DNA from: Stercorarius parasiticus
Taxonomy: Eukaryota > Chordata > Aves > Charadriiformes > Stercorariidae
Direction: 5' to 3'
NCBI GenBank assembly: GCA_013396915.1
Contig: VWZL01000430.1
Location: 1,017,939 to 1,081,938 of the forward strand
DNA: 64,000 nucleotides
A model generated the notes under the pieces. That model did not search any database. It was given only the letters and a program-made list of their open reading frames with translations, and had not been told where the DNA came from. Shown one piece after another: positions 35,411 through 48,761 of the stretch. Positions within the stretch are counted from its first letter, which is position 1. The number at the start of each line of letters is the position of its first letter. Made by a program: the position numbers and the translations under genes.

Positions 35411-37848
35411 CCTGCCAGCACCAACTTGCAGGTGGTGATTTGCAGCAGTGACCTGACCAAAACAACATCCACTCTTATTTTTTTACGCTTAGCCTTCTGT
35501 TAAAGCAAACAAACAAAGACTAAAGACACCGGGCAGCCCCCAAAAAGTCTGGACTCCTATAAAACAGAACCCCCCCGACCTCGCGCTTCTGGTCAGGAGC
35601 CAGACCACTATTGCACACAGCTGACCGGGTGATTTTAGCTATCTGGAGAGTGCCAGGAAATGACAACATTTCTGAAGGACCGTCTGGAGCGACGTCTGCA
35701 GCAGTGGAGGCAGAGCACCCATCACCACCCTGCTCCCCCGGCAGTGCAGGGGTAACGCCACCCAGGTACATTGCTGTCTACCCCTGACCTACCACCCCCC
35801 AGGCACAGAGAGCACTTAGAAAGACTCTTTACAAATAAAACCATCTTGAATGTAGACATTTGTTACCCCGCAGCTTTATTTTTTAACCCGCGGTGCGACG
35901 TTGCTGTAAGAAATTGAATACTTGAGCATTAAGTATGTGTTACAGCACTGCCTTATACAGCAGCAAAGTGATTAATTAAAATTTACAAGAGTAATCCAAA
36001 TGCCTAAACATGTTTCTTGGCGGTAACTCCTGTAACCCACTGCCAATAACATCTCAAACTAACGACAACCCTAAAGTCAACCTTTGGGAGCCATGAAGAG
36101 TCTCTCTGAACTAAGCCAGTTGGTAACAGGAGAAGAATGAAGAGATACGCAATTCTTCAGGAAAAACAAAACCCGCAAATACAATACTGTCTGGGATCTC
36201 TGGCTCATACTGGGAATAGCCCCATCTCAAGCTAAAAATACTGTCCAAAGCCCAGTTTTGCTAAGTATTACACTGCGGCACTGAAAAGCCGTATAAAACA
36301 GTGAAACGGCCGAATTCCCATCCAGCTCCGCGATCCGTGAGATGCTGAGCACTTCCAGCTAACCCTGAGCCATGCCAAACACTCTGCAAAATCAGAGGCT
36401 AAATTATTCCCCGGGAGGATTTCTTCATAAAACTCCAGAGGACATAGGTATTGATCACGCTTCTTCCCTGCTCCCCCCAAATCTGCTCGCAGAATATAAT
36501 CCAATAACTTGATACTTTGGGTAACCTTTGAAAACCTAAAATTGAAATTTCCCAAGGGCAATGCTTGAGACTAAATTAGAGTCGAGGAGGTAAAACTGGG
36601 GTTAAAGCTGTTGATTTAAATGGGGGGAAAAAAAAAAGATTCAGGAAAATGTCACAGTCGACTATGGCAGGTTTACAGAGGTGTAACCCATCGCAGCCAG
36701 TCCGGTCACTGGAAGCTGGGTGCATAAATCAAATGAATGAGAGGGGAGAGACTCTTTAAAGGCTGATCTCGCTGTGCTGTTCTCTTAACAACACATTCCC
36801 CTTGCAACGTGTAAATAAATGCAAAACTTTCAGTGTGCTGAACTAATCTATACTAGCTCTTAAAGCAAGTTCTCGTTATTTAATTATCATCACTAAATGA
36901 TTTCAGTGTTTTCAAAGCACACTAGTTGCTTACTGGTAATGATTTCACTGCCGTGAAATAAACCTTGCAATGCTGAATGGGAATCTTACTCATGGAAACA
37001 CAGCTCATTTATAACTTTATTTTAGACACTTAAATTAGTAAGGATCAACTCAGTCCTACTGGAATAATAATTTTAGCAGCAGAGTCAAAAAGCAAATGAA
37101 AAATAAAATGCCTTACCCCAAGTAAAAATAATTGTTCTGTTCAACCACTTCTCTACAGAGCCCTCTCAGCTCCCCCTTCCAACTGGAAATTTCTCATGGC
37201 AGAAGTCCTGGATTTGGGAAGGAGATCTTTACAGCTCCCACGAAAATTCACTCCATTTTGCCAAGGTACACACACCTGAACATTGTCATCTGCACCTACT
37301 TGGGGCTGAAGTCTCCAGTCCCTCCTTGTCTTCTACATCTGAATTTGGGGCACTCAATCCTCTGCTGCAGCCCACATACCCTGCTCGCGGGGAGGCACAG
37401 TGATTGTGCCCAGCTTGCAAAAAATGCAACAGCTCCTTAAAAAGGAGCACTAGACTATAGGAGCCCACTGCCACGTGCTCTAGTCACAGCTCTTCTAACA
37501 ACCCGTGATAATGCCATGATTTCCATTGGCTATAATATTGAGCAATGTCTCCTATTGATCTTAAGAGTGAGGCAAATATAATTCAAAACTCATACAAATA
37601 AGATAGCAGAAAAGTTGTGTAAGATCAGGTCTGGCACAGCTGGGAACTCCAGGATTCGGATTAAATCTGCCAAATCCCACCCAGTCAGTTGCATCCTGCT
37701 TATGGCAGCAGCAAGGTTTGTTGGTGCTGCTGGACTCCCTCCCCATAGGGAGTCCTGGTTTATACGAGGGCTGTGCTGCCTGGTAAAGAGCTGTTTCAGC
37801 TAATTAGCAAATTTGAATTGTGTCCCCCCATAAACTGTTCCCAGAAAG
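35411..37848. other. Unique AT-rich sequence, no gene recognised
   Basis: Only short open frames. The part at 36780-37100 is strongly AT-rich with TAATTATCATC-like homeodomain cores and may include conserved regulatory sequence, but that cannot be judged here. Confidence 0.5.
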
Positions 37849-37961
37849 ACGGGATCACGTCGAGGGGACAACTCGCTGGTGCAACCAGTTTGTTGCAGAG
37901 CAGCAGCGACGCAGAGCGCTCAGCAACAGGGACGGGAAGGCTCCCGGCCCCGCAGCCAACG
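37849..37961. promoter_or_regulatory. Isolated CpG-dense patch
   Basis: Eleven CpGs lie within about 112 bases, including CACGTCG and GCGACGC, in otherwise AT-rich surroundings. A CACGT E-box-like core is included. No open frame is recognisable. It resembles the patch at 35268 in size and density but not in sequence. Confidence 0.3.
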
Positions 37962-40900
37962 CAGCACTGCTGCTGTTTGCTTTCTCTAAAAAATCATCGG
38001 AAGTGAGAGACGAGCTTTAATTAAAGAATGTTTATTTGCAAAGTTAAGAAATGCCAAAATTACGGCTGGCTCCACAAGCTTAATTTGCTCCATTATGCAC
38101 AAGAACCGGGTTTCACATACATGAAAATGTACTTTTTTTTTTTTTCTTTTTCGGTAAGTTTTATAGAACTCCTGCCTTCTTCTGTTCCTGGATGGATGAT
38201 GAACAATGCGGAGCAAGCCAAGAAACCAAGGCTAGTGCTATGTAATATCAGTCAAGGCTGACCTATTATCTAGAATATCTTAATGTTTTTTTAATGTTGT
38301 TTTCATGCAATTGCACTTAAATTGTCGGATAATCTAATTCAAATGGGAATATTTCTCCTCCTAAGCAATAGTTCATTGTCCTTAAAAGCACCAAACCCGG
38401 GGTCTGCTCAGCAGAGAGGAATGCCGATGACTGACAGATGGGCGGATAAATGGTCCTCAGAAAACCTCAGGCTTTTTCTCCCCGGGCTGTTAACTCTTTA
38501 ACGGCACAGACTGACCTTTGCATTAACATCTAGCATGGCTACTCATTTAGGACAGTCATTAACTGCCCAGAGCTCGGGTTTTGTCCCTTACCTCTGTTTT
38601 TCAAAGCAGCCTGTCTGAACAAGCACAGATGCTGCGGTGACTAAATGCATGACATAACTCCAATTACTTGGGTGTCAACGTTTGCAGAATTTGTCTATCT
38701 ATAGCTTCGAAGTCACATCTGATGTTCCTAAGCATCTGTATGTCTAAACTTATGGCAGTTTTCTCTGCATTTTTGTGCACTCTTTCCTCAAAGAAGGAGG
38801 AAAGGAGTGGCACGTAGGGCTGCACACCCAAATAGGACCATCCTTAAGGACCAAGGCATAACAAGATGGTGAATTAAAAGTAACCTGATAAACACCTGGG
38901 CAAGGAAACCTTAGTGAGGGCAAAGAACTTCAGGAGCTGAAAATAACAGATGCATTCATCTCCAACCAGTTAAATAATTTTTATTCTATGCTAACATTCA
39001 GAGTGGTCCCAAATGTTCACTTTAAAAAGTGGCTTCCTCCCTGAGGATGCTGCAGTGTTTTATACGCTCACATTAAAACACCCTCCCTGCCTGTCCTGCC
39101 CCATGTCGAGTCTCATCTCCCTGTGCTCAGTTACTGTGGTTTAGATCCACACTCTCGACATACTAATTTTAATTCACCACAATCATGATTTTCCTTGCCT
39201 CGGTGTTTAGAAGATCAGTCTTCCCACCTCCTTCAATAGTTTCCAGTTCCTTCCCCTCACCCCTTAACTCCCAGGGAAAAAAAAACAACCAACCTCTCTC
39301 CTCTGAACCCATCACCCCAGGGCAGGAACAAGAAGGGGTCCCTGCACCCAGAGCAGCCGGGGGATGCTGCCTGCCCCTTCCCAAGGGACCCACAGGTAGG
39401 AGTGGTATTGTTGGTATTTATCACTCCTTTACTGTTGCAAGGGCATTGTGTCAGGAGACCCATTTAAGCTCTATTATAACTCCTTTTGACTGACAGGCGG
39501 AGAGTAATGAGTGTCATTGCCTGAGGAAGGCCAGACGAAAAGGAAGCTCTAAATAGACCTGTCAGAGAGATGCTAAAGAGACTAATGCATCAACTAAATC
39601 AGCGCCCAATACATATAATTCTTTTAATCTACGACTCTTTCAATTTTAAATGTTTACCAAGGCCCAGCATCTATAATGCTGCATAGGTAAAATGCTTTTT
39701 TCTTTGAAAATAATTGTAATGACCCTTCTAACTATATGCCTGGATTTCTTTTCATGAAAAACAAGAAAAAGAGGAGAAAAGAAGCGGCAGGCTGCCAGGG
39801 ATCCAAATGCTTCAGTAGCTGACAAAAGACAAGAGAATTTGGGCTGTTTTTGTTGTGTTTTTTTTTTTTTTTTTTAAAAAGCAGCTTTGGAATGATGAAT
39901 TCACAAGTTGTTATGGGAACTAGCAGCACAGATGATGCCCCAAAGGAGCACCGAAGAATGTCTATAGGATCTGGAGGGATAATAATGTAACACAGACGTC
40001 TGTAATATGCATGGATTTCACCAAAATTGTATGACAATTTGTAACCTAATACTCGCAGTGCACGGTCTGGGTGCCAGCATGAGGCCAGAGCCCATGCAAC
40101 ACATCAGACCAAAACTATGTGGCTGGGATGCTCGATGGTGCAGCTCTGGCCCCCTCCCAGCCCTCCCGGGCCATCAGGAGAGTATCCCTGCTTGTTTGTT
40201 TATTTACTTTGACAACACATTAATTTTCCTTCGCACTACCTCACATTTTCCAGGACCTCTGCGCTTGCAAACGACCGTACTCGGAGCACTCTTGTGTGCC
40301 AGGGAGGGAGGCGCAGGGGGAGCCAGCATCTGCACAGAGGGATGCTGGCAGTGAGGAAGACAGGAGGGACAGGCTTTATTTCTTTGGGAGGTAACTGAGG
40401 CCACCACCTCTGCACAGATGATACGTCCACCTCTCCTTCCCAGCTTCCTTTTGCATGGTAGGAGGGGATGTGAAGTTTGGAGGAGGACTGAGATGCTCTG
40501 CCCCGACTCCAGCAAGCCCCAAGAGCAATGAGTGCCCGGCTGTGCTCCCATCTTGGATGAGGCAGTTTGCAGCTCTGCACATGCAGAGGCACGCTGCTCA
40601 CGGTAGACAGGCTGAGAGCTTTCCCAGCACTGAGACAGCTAAAGCCCGTGGCTCATTTTCCAAATGGGAACACTTAATTTATAAACACACCTTCATGCAT
40701 ATTTTGGCTCTTAAAAGAGAGTTACAACACAGGATGCATGGAAGAGCTCATGCTACATGGGTCATATCTAAATCTAGGGTTTACATATACATGAGGTGTA
40801 TAAAGTGTAAGCAAGACTTGAATTATAGCAATTATACAATGGTCTCAACCTCAGCTGGGGTTTGTAGAACCTCCACCTCGAATACTCTAGAGGTAGATCT

Positions 40901-41091
40901 CCTACCTTCATGCCAGTAATCGAGTGTCTACAGAATCTAGTATCATTAGAAGATCATTTCTTAGGACCAAAGATGGCACACTTCTGCCCTTCAGACTTTG
41001 CATTCTTGCTTATTTGCTTAGAAAACAATTTGTCCAGCAGGTCAGGGGAGCCAGGGGCGAAATGTCTATGCAAGCGTCTGTACAGAAGGAT
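37962..41091. other. Unique sequence, possible conserved regulatory DNA, no gene
   Basis: No exon recognised. TALE-homeodomain-like sites are present: GATGACTGACAGATGGG near 38424 and TTGACTGACAGGCGG near 39486. The 39480-39720 block is compositionally even and free of repeats, which would suit a conserved element. Poly-T of about 20 bases lies at 39857-39876. Confidence 0.4.
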
Positions 41092-41571
41092 TGAAGAACA
41101 TATACTACAGGCCAGATCAGGAGGACCATGAAGAAGCTGCAAGGGCTGTAGTCCCTCTGCCGTGAGGACAGGCTGAGAGAGTTGAGGGGGTTCAGCCTGG
41201 AGAAGAGAAGGCTCTGCGGAGACCTTAGAGCCCCTTCCAGTCCCTAAAGGGGCTCCAGGAAAGCTGGTGAGGGACTCTGGATCAGGGAAGGGAGCCATAG
41301 GACGAGGGGGAATGGTTTTAAATTGAAAGAGGGAAGATTTAGATTAGATATTAGGAAGAAATTCTTGACTACGAGGGTGATGAGACACTAGCCCAGGTTG
41401 CCCAGAGAAGCTGTGGCTGCCCCTTCCCTGGCAGTGTTCAAGGCCAGGCTGAATGGGGCTTTGAGCAGCCTGGTCTAGTGGGAGGTGAGATGCCCAAGGC
41501 AGGGGGTCTGGTGAGATGATGATGCTCTTTAATGTCTCTTCCAACCCAAACCACTCCATGATTCTATGAAT
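41092..41571 (+). mobile_element. CR1 LINE fragment, 3' portion
   Basis: It follows CR1 from the ORF2 tail (CTCTGCCGTGAGGACAGGCT, TTCAGCCTGGAGAAGAGAAG) through CCCAGGTTGCCCAGAGAAGC to CTTCCAACCCAAACCACTCC and ATGATTCTATGAA. It is the same subfamily as the copies at 48551 (opposite strand) and 53944, sharing CTAAAGGGGCTCCAGGAAAG with the latter. The 5' edge is uncertain by about 20 bases. Confidence 0.95.
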
Positions 41572-41909
41572 CCAGTGAGTCACACTGTCCAAATGGCTTC
41601 TAGACCATAAGTGACACATGGCATGGATTGAAAAGAGCTTGGCCATGCCCTGGAAGATGCAGGATCCCAGACGCGACACCAAGATGTTACTGAGCTCTGT
41701 AAAACGTACTCTAAGAAATGCTCCTAGAGCTCAGACTCACCTGCTAGTATAGCTCCCGAGCTTGTCCCCCTACTTTGTAACTGCAGCCTAAGAGATATCC
41801 TGAGCCCATGGGGAAATGCTAAAAAGGGAGTTCAGAAGAAGACTAGGGCAAAGTCCCGCATCATTGTAGCCTATTATTTGCTCAATATTGATGCCTATGA
41901 GGTGGGAAT

Positions 41910-41928
41910 GAGCCCAGCACCTGGGCTC
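41910..41928. other. 8-bp perfect hairpin, 3-nt loop
   Basis: GAGCCCAG (41910-41917) and CTGGGCTC (41921-41928) are exact reverse complements around the loop CAC. It lies about 310 bases left of the stronger hairpin at 42238. Confidence 0.6.
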
Positions 41929-42237
41929 GGTTTGCAGGTCTCTGTGGGGGCTGTGGTCTGGAGATAAGAGCAACCTTGCCATGCTTCTCCCAGACCTGCT
42001 GCGCACACTTGGAAGGAAGTCCAGTAAAACTGTAAAGGTACCTCTTGATCTGCCTTCCAAAAACCTCTTTCAAAATGTACTTAGCTGAGCTGTTTACGCT
42101 AATTCTTGCGAGTCAGCTTGACAGCATGCCAGTCTACCATCAACCACGTAAACCAGCCTCCCCTCATCCCCCTTGCACTGCCCATGCTCAGTCAGGCAGG
42201 GGAACCCCGGGAGGAAGCCACAAGACGAACCCACTTT

Positions 42238-42261
42238 CCATGTTGCACACCTGCAACATGG
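42238..42261. other. 10-bp perfect hairpin, 4-nt loop
   Basis: CCATGTTGCA (42238-42247) and TGCAACATGG (42252-42261) are exact reverse complements around CACC. A 10-bp perfect stem with so small a loop is uncommon by chance. It lies about 60 bases left of a TATAAATAAAACG string, so it may be part of a promoter or LTR, but this is inference. Confidence 0.65.
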
Positions 42262-45200
42262 GCCTACCCAGAATACGCTCTCCAGACTTACACCTGGAGT
42301 ATATGTATATTTTGGTTATAAATAAAACGTATGGCTTGCCGTTCGGTCCTACTTCAGTGCTCGTGCCTTCCTTTCACCTGCCCACCTGAGCCCATTAGCC
42401 TGCACTATTTTTCCAGCTGTCCTTTCAGTCTATGCCAGGAGAGGGCTCTTGGTCTCCTTCCCCTTTGTAACCTTCAACACACCAAAAGTTATGGACTGCA
42501 TCAAACGAGCACAAAAGGAAACATTTCCTGCACCAAAAGCTTGCAGAAGCCACATTAGGGAGCCCCATTACTTGTACAGAGGATTGAAGACTTATTCATG
42601 ATTTATTTTTTTCTGCACTGGAAGACCTTTCCTGGAGTTTGGGAGAACCAGAGAACTGAGAGTTTTAACACAGTACCTGCAGTTTGCATTTAGCTAGTGA
42701 TTTTCTGGAACCTCTTGCCAAATGTCTGGCTGTGTGCTCTTCCAGAAGGTAATAAAAAGCCTGCACCATGCTTTCTCTGCAGAACTACTTAATGGGGTTA
42801 GGAGGTTTGTTCTCAATTTCGTGTTAATCCAAGGAAGAAGGATACATATTCTCAGTATTTGCTGTGCTTTCCTCTTTGTCCAAGCCAGCAAGCCCCGCTC
42901 TACTCTCCACCAGCAGACCCAGCTCTCCCCTAGAGTCTCCTGCACCACCTGTGCTCTTTGGGTTGTCCTCCTCCTCAGCTCCTTCTTCTCTCCTGAAGCT
43001 CTGCCTCCCACCCAACCAATTTGGCCAAAGTGCCCCAGTTGGACCTCTCCGTTGCACCAGCACAACCTGTCTGGCTCATCATTCTACTGTCCTTCTATAC
43101 ATGCTCTCCACCACTTCTACTCCAGTCCCTCAGAAAGACAGGGAGGGGAAAAAACATGTCCTTTCCAGATGGGGTTCACAGATGCCATAAACGGTCCACA
43201 TCCCTCCCGTCTTCGACAAAAGCTTGAGGAAACTTGGCAGAGTCCATGTATCATCACCTATAAATTACGGTCTGTGGTCTAAGAACCATCCCAGATTGGG
43301 AGGCTTCCTCAAGTCATGTGAAATTGTCGTGCTTACACTCATCTGCCTGACCTGGGGCCCTCCAGAGAGAGTTCAGTGGGTCACGCTTCAGGTTAGTCAG
43401 CTCTTCCTTGCTCTGTGATGGTTTTCTGACTTCTTGAGACATGTAAATCAGGAAAGAAGGAGACGCTGTGCAGCAGAATAACCTTTGCTGCTCTGGTCGA
43501 TGCTGGACTTGAACCAGTCACAACCACTTTGCAGACCTCTCTCCAAGCCAACTCACCAAGACAGGTTTCTCAACAGACCTGTGTAGGAAAAACACGAATT
43601 CCCTCCTCGTGTAGGAAAAAAAGTTTTTCCATGGTTTGCACCTTTTACTCCTGCCTGAAATCCAAAGCTCCTGACAAGATCCAGCAATCGTAACTGTTAT
43701 CTATCAGAAATGTTATCCCATCAGCATCACTCTGTTGCAGCTCCATGACACTGTGTTGGTCAGGACCTGGATCAACTCACCTCAGAGTCCTCAGACCTCA
43801 GGCTGAAGGGAAAGGGTGAGCTAAAAGGAAAGATAATCCTTGCTGTTGAAATATGATGTTCAGGCATCTTCCTTATGAAAATTTGTTCTACGTACACATG
43901 GGTTCACCACATTAGTCTGTTATTGTGGCCTTTGGACACGTTAGATGTAAAAGGATGTGAGGTAGCACTACCTCAAGGTAAGGAAGGAAAGCAGGTCATT
44001 CCCACCCATACAGTGGAAATCTCAGGGTTACCAAGATCCTGTTTCATCCTCAGACATAAGGCTCTATCCAGGCATGTCAGGATTTTTTAAAAGGGCAATT
44101 TATCACTAGAGACAGTGCTTAGTGAAAAGGTATTAAGCTATGTACAGAGGAAAATACAACAGTCTTTAGAAAGCAGCCTGGTCCTTGAGAGTAAGGGCAC
44201 TAATAAAGGATTTAAATGCTTCCTCTTGAGCATACTTCATGTTGCTATAAACCGGACAGTAATGTGTCACTTTGGGCACAGACCCTCTCTTAATTATACA
44301 TACTGCATGATATAGGTAATAAAGTAAAAGGGACAGAGAGGCAGCTAATAAATTACTTCCTTTATCATTACAGGAACCACACATGAAGAGTACTGAAAGA
44401 AAAACTAGAGAGCTGAAATCCTGTGTCCAATATAGAATTTCACTGATCAACCCCACCATGAACTCGAAGCGAAACTTGGACTTTCCCTTGGAAACACGCG
44501 TTGAGCAAACATTGCCAGCGCACACTTCCTGCCCTCCAGTTCATCCCAGCCCGAGTGAAAAGTCAACAAGCCGCTCTCAGTAACACAGCGGTGCCCCTTC
44601 CATCTGCAAAGCGGGTTTGTACTTCTTCCAAAAAAATAAACACAAAGAAGGACAGACAGGCTTCCATCTGACTTTTATCAAAGCCTGGATGAAGGAAGAC
44701 TTTCAACACTGCCTTCCAAACAGCCCTTTGTAAAGATGGGAGGATGGGTAAAAATAACTTGTAATTAGAGTCTAATGAATCAGCACCAGTTGTCTAGCCA
44801 ACAGTGCATCAGCTCCCATGTGCTAGTTAATAGCTTGATATTCTTTTCATCATGCAAGAGCAGCACGCTGGCGAATTCATGCTCGCTGCCCCCACAAATG
44901 TTTTTCCTTACACTTGCAATGCAGGTTCAAACTGTGTTTCACCCCAGAGAGAAAGAGGACATGACTTTACCAGGCAAGGAAGTCCAAGAAACGAGCAAAC
45001 TTGCCCAGCTTTCAGGGCTGATGCACCTGGAAGCATATTAAAGCAGCAGCAGCTAACCCTGTTTTACCCATTTGTGGAGCTTGTTGCGGCCAAGAATCAA
45101 GCTTCGTAAGCAAGGCCAAGCGCTCTCTGTGGCACAGTGGGAATAAATCCAAACCGCCCCAAAATTCCTTGGCGACAACCCAACTTCATGGCCATATTAA

Positions 45201-47666
45201 TTCAACGCGTTTCCCTGAAGTACTTCTCATTCCCACCCCTCCTTCAAACGTATGCGCAGACCTTTGTCCCGTTGTGTTACGGGCTGCCATGCTGTGGGGA
45301 AGGAGAATGCCGTGGCATGTTCTGCAGTAGGGGGAATAATGAAACACCTGGACTCCGCTTTTGAAGCTTGCGTCAGCTCATAAGAGCATTTCAACTTGGC
45401 AATGTGTCTGCCAGCTCCAACGGCAGGGACTGACACTGCTGTTCAGCCGAAGTGACATGCAGATGAGACGCTTCTTCCGACAGATAAAATAATGAGTGCT
45501 TCATGAGATGGGAATAAAATCCCTTTGCTGATGACTGCAGAGCAAATTTGCAAAGTTTGCAAGGAAAAAAATTTTTTTGTTCTAACTGCATATTCCTCCT
45601 GAGATATGAAAATTAAACTGGATTTTTTTTCCTTCTTGCATCTTAATGAAATCCCTGTTAAAGACCATTTCTAAACCTTTAGCTTAGCTTGTGGTTTCAA
45701 CAAAGCCAGAGAAGAAAACTGATTTTCAATTTACAGCACAATCAAAAATAAAATGAAGTCTAGGTTCAGCAAGAAATATCAGAAAGTGTTGTCAAAAGCG
45801 AAGTTTGCTTTACTCACATTTCACTTTATAATATAAAGAATAGCAAATATTCAGAAGTTGTTTTTGTTACAGATGCTGAGATCTGGGCTGAGTGTTTTTA
45901 ATCCAAAGGGCAGGTCCATGTTTAACACCAAAGATGACTTTTCTGTTAAGCCCTTTTATCATCTTTCCAACTAAACTGTTACCAGCAAAATATAAACAAA
46001 ATGTATTCACGTTTAGGCAAGTTGAGCAAAAGTTTTGTCTTCTTATTTTATTCATTTTTCCCTTTCCTGTCCTCTAGAGAATTGGACAGGGGAAAATAGT
46101 GTGAATAATTCCTGTAATTCCCCTGTAAAAATAAGCAATACCAGAACTGCAGGTACACGCACATACACAGCCCGGCGCTGAGCCTGCAGCGCCAAACAGC
46201 AAGCGCATCCCAAACGCTGCTTCATTCCCACTTGCTTTTTTATGATTCAATCAAGACATAAAAGAAGTTCCTACCATGACCATAGCCCAAACTCATGTTC
46301 TTACTCAATTTCAGCTCCATCCCGTCAGTCTCAGGCGCAGGGAAGGTCAATGCCAGTGAGGTGCCTCTGATATGACCTGTGACACTGTGAACAGGCTTAG
46401 GGAGCTGCGATCCCACGGGATTTTGCAAAGGATACAGAAACACCTTCTCCCATCACACAGGACAGAAAGCTGCCTCAACAAACACCAGGGAGGTTTTCCT
46501 GGTGCCCCATGGACTGGGGTGGAAATCTAGGGGTTTGGTCATTTTAATTTCCAGTATCAGAGCTCAAGTAAGAATCAGGCTAATGAATTTCCTTCATTGT
46601 ATTTAACTCTCCTGAGCTCCAAGGTTGTTTTCTGAACATGTTATCTTCTATATCAAATAGATGTCTGAGGTAACAGCTATCTACTACAGCATATTACTCA
46701 ATGCACTCTGGACACACAATATCCATGTCAATGTTTTTTGGGTTTGGATTTTTTTTGGTCTGATTTGTTAAGGTATGCAAAAGAGGATCCACAGATTGGT
46801 TCATAATGCATTAACCAGAAACTATATTGCTACAAAGCATAAGGTCAGAAGAAAGAAGCATAAAATAAGCCTTCAGGTTGGTTTACCAGTTTCAAGCTTG
46901 TTATTTTGGGCTAAATTCCCCACCTTCCTTTTAGAGCAAAGACCAGGTCAGAAGATGACATCCCAATGGAGCGAAGCATTTTCCTTTTCTTCTCTCTCTC
47001 TTTTGATCCTCCTTTGTTCTGAAGCAAGAAGGCCATGAGCTATTTCCATGGCAAAGAAGAAGAGGGATTCAATACAGTACTGCCTTTTATTCTGCAGAAA
47101 ACAGGACTGGTGGCAGGTGAGGGAGCAAGAAATGCCAGGAGCTGCTGCAGGAAGGAGAAGAGCAAAGCCAAGTATAGCCATGGGAGACTGGGCTCAGAAC
47201 TCTTCTACAGCGCCCAGGCTGGGAGGTGGCAAGCTCTAGCTCAAAGGACATAGACAAGACAGAAGAAATGTCTAGTTTTGTTTGGTTTTATGCCAGATTT
47301 AAACTTTTCCATGCTCTCCCTCACAAAAACTTAAGCACAACTTCCAGGATTAGCAACACATCTGATGGGCTCTGCTGTCTTCTGCAATTGCATGTGCTTT
47401 GGAAGTGCAGCACCCCGGGGTTAGAAACTAGGCTGCCCACCTCTGTTCCACCAATGACTGTGCAAAGTGCACCTATATACCATGGCTGTTGGCATGGGGG
47501 AGAGAGGGAGATGTTGGTATGCAGGTCTGGATGACCCATGCACAAGGTACAAGGAGGGATTTACCTGCTTGGACTATTTCATTCCCTTCTCAGGAGGGAA
47601 GGTGTGGTAGCTTCTCAAAGCACATGCAACTAGTTATTAAATTTCCAGTAATTAACTAACATGCTA

Positions 47667-47690
47667 GTAAATAAATAAATAAATAAATAT
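47667..47690. repeat. (AAAT)n microsatellite
   Basis: About five to six AAAT units followed by AT-rich sequence. Probably length-polymorphic. Confidence 0.9.
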
Positions 47691-48550
47691 TTAATTTATT
47701 AACTATATTGACTAACTTCATACACACACATTTCTTAGAATCTCAGAAATTTCCAAGCCACTCCAGCTTTTATCACACGAGCTGCGATATCCAGGGCTAG
47801 AAGTGGCCCAAGAAAAAACCCAAACCAGGTGAACTGCCAGCAGGGCTGGGATTCATAGATGAAAAACTACCTCTTATCCACCCCTTGGCTAAACGTGTTC
47901 TGCTGCCTCTCTTTGCACTTGAACGCTGTGATTTTCAGCAGCAGCACAGCCAGCATCTAACCCAAGGTCAGACACGAACTTTATGGTCCGAAGTCTCGCA
48001 CGACTGATCAAGCCCTTGACTCTAGAAATAACTGGAAGACTGACAGGCTGGAAATCCAGACTCAGGATTTGATGCGCAGAATATAAGGCCAAATAAAAGC
48101 AGCTGTTGGGAAATGTTGAGAAAAACAGAAAATATGAGTATGCAATGGTGAGCCCAGTTTCAGGCCAAGTTGTGACATCACGTCTCACAGGTCTCCTCAT
48201 GGAATAAGATATTCCTTTCCTGGACTAATAGTAAGGAATTATAGCCCTGAACAGAGAAGTAATAATGTGGGAAAATACTTGTAATGCCCACATCACCCCA
48301 TCATGTGGGGTCTGTGCCTGTCCGAATGCATCCCCACCTCTCAAAGGACACAGTGATGAGGCTGAAAACAGTACAGGTAAAAAAAAAAAACACAGAGAAA
48401 GCAGACAGTATCTGGCCCCAAAGGAGTTAAGATCACAAAGGGTAGCTTCCCCTCAGGCTCTCCCCCCAAAAAAATGTGAAAAGCAAAGCAGATGTGGACA
48501 GGACACCCATCCTGGAAAAAGGAGATTCAGCCCAGCTGGCAAGAACAGCA
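47691..48550. other. Unique sequence, no feature recognised
   Basis: A run of 12 A lies at 48379-48390. No recognisable coding or repeat content. Confidence 0.5.
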
Positions 48551-48761
48551 AGGAATCATAGAATGGTTTGTGTTGGAGGGGACCTTAAAATTCATCCAGT
48601 GCCACCCCCTGCCCTGGGCAGGGACACCTCCCACCACACCAGGTTGCTCCAAGCCCCCTCCAACCTGGCCTTGAACCCCTCCAGGGATGGGGCAGCCACA
48701 GCTTCTCTGGGCAATCTGGGACAGGGGCTCACCACGCTCACAGCAAAGAATTTCTTCCCAG
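48551..48761 (-). mobile_element. CR1 LINE fragment, 3' end, minus strand
   Basis: The plus strand reads GGAATCATAGAATGGTTTGT, GTTGGAGGGGACCTTAAA, then CCCTGCCCTGGGCAGGGACA. The minus frame encodes the ORF2 tail CPRLPREAVAAPSLEGFKAR. It matches the subfamily of the copy at 53944. Confidence 0.95.

Larger units (their letters stand above)
41572..47666. other. Unique sequence with two strong small hairpins; no gene recognised
   Basis: About 6 kb with short open frames only. The frames at 42722-43282 (plus, 186 codons) and 42694-43065 (minus, 123 codons) overlap and are unrecognised. A TATAAATAAAACG string near 42318 combines a TATA-like and a polyadenylation-like signal and might belong to an LTR. 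AT-rich stretches at 45600-46060 hold no feature I can name. Confidence 0.5.

Noticed and set aside
43495..43579. tRNA-like segment on the minus strand with a B-box match GGTTCAAGTCC (43505-43515)
   Set aside because: The A box is poor, the T-stem has a mismatch and the acceptor stem pairs at only about five of seven positions. No cloverleaf is supported.
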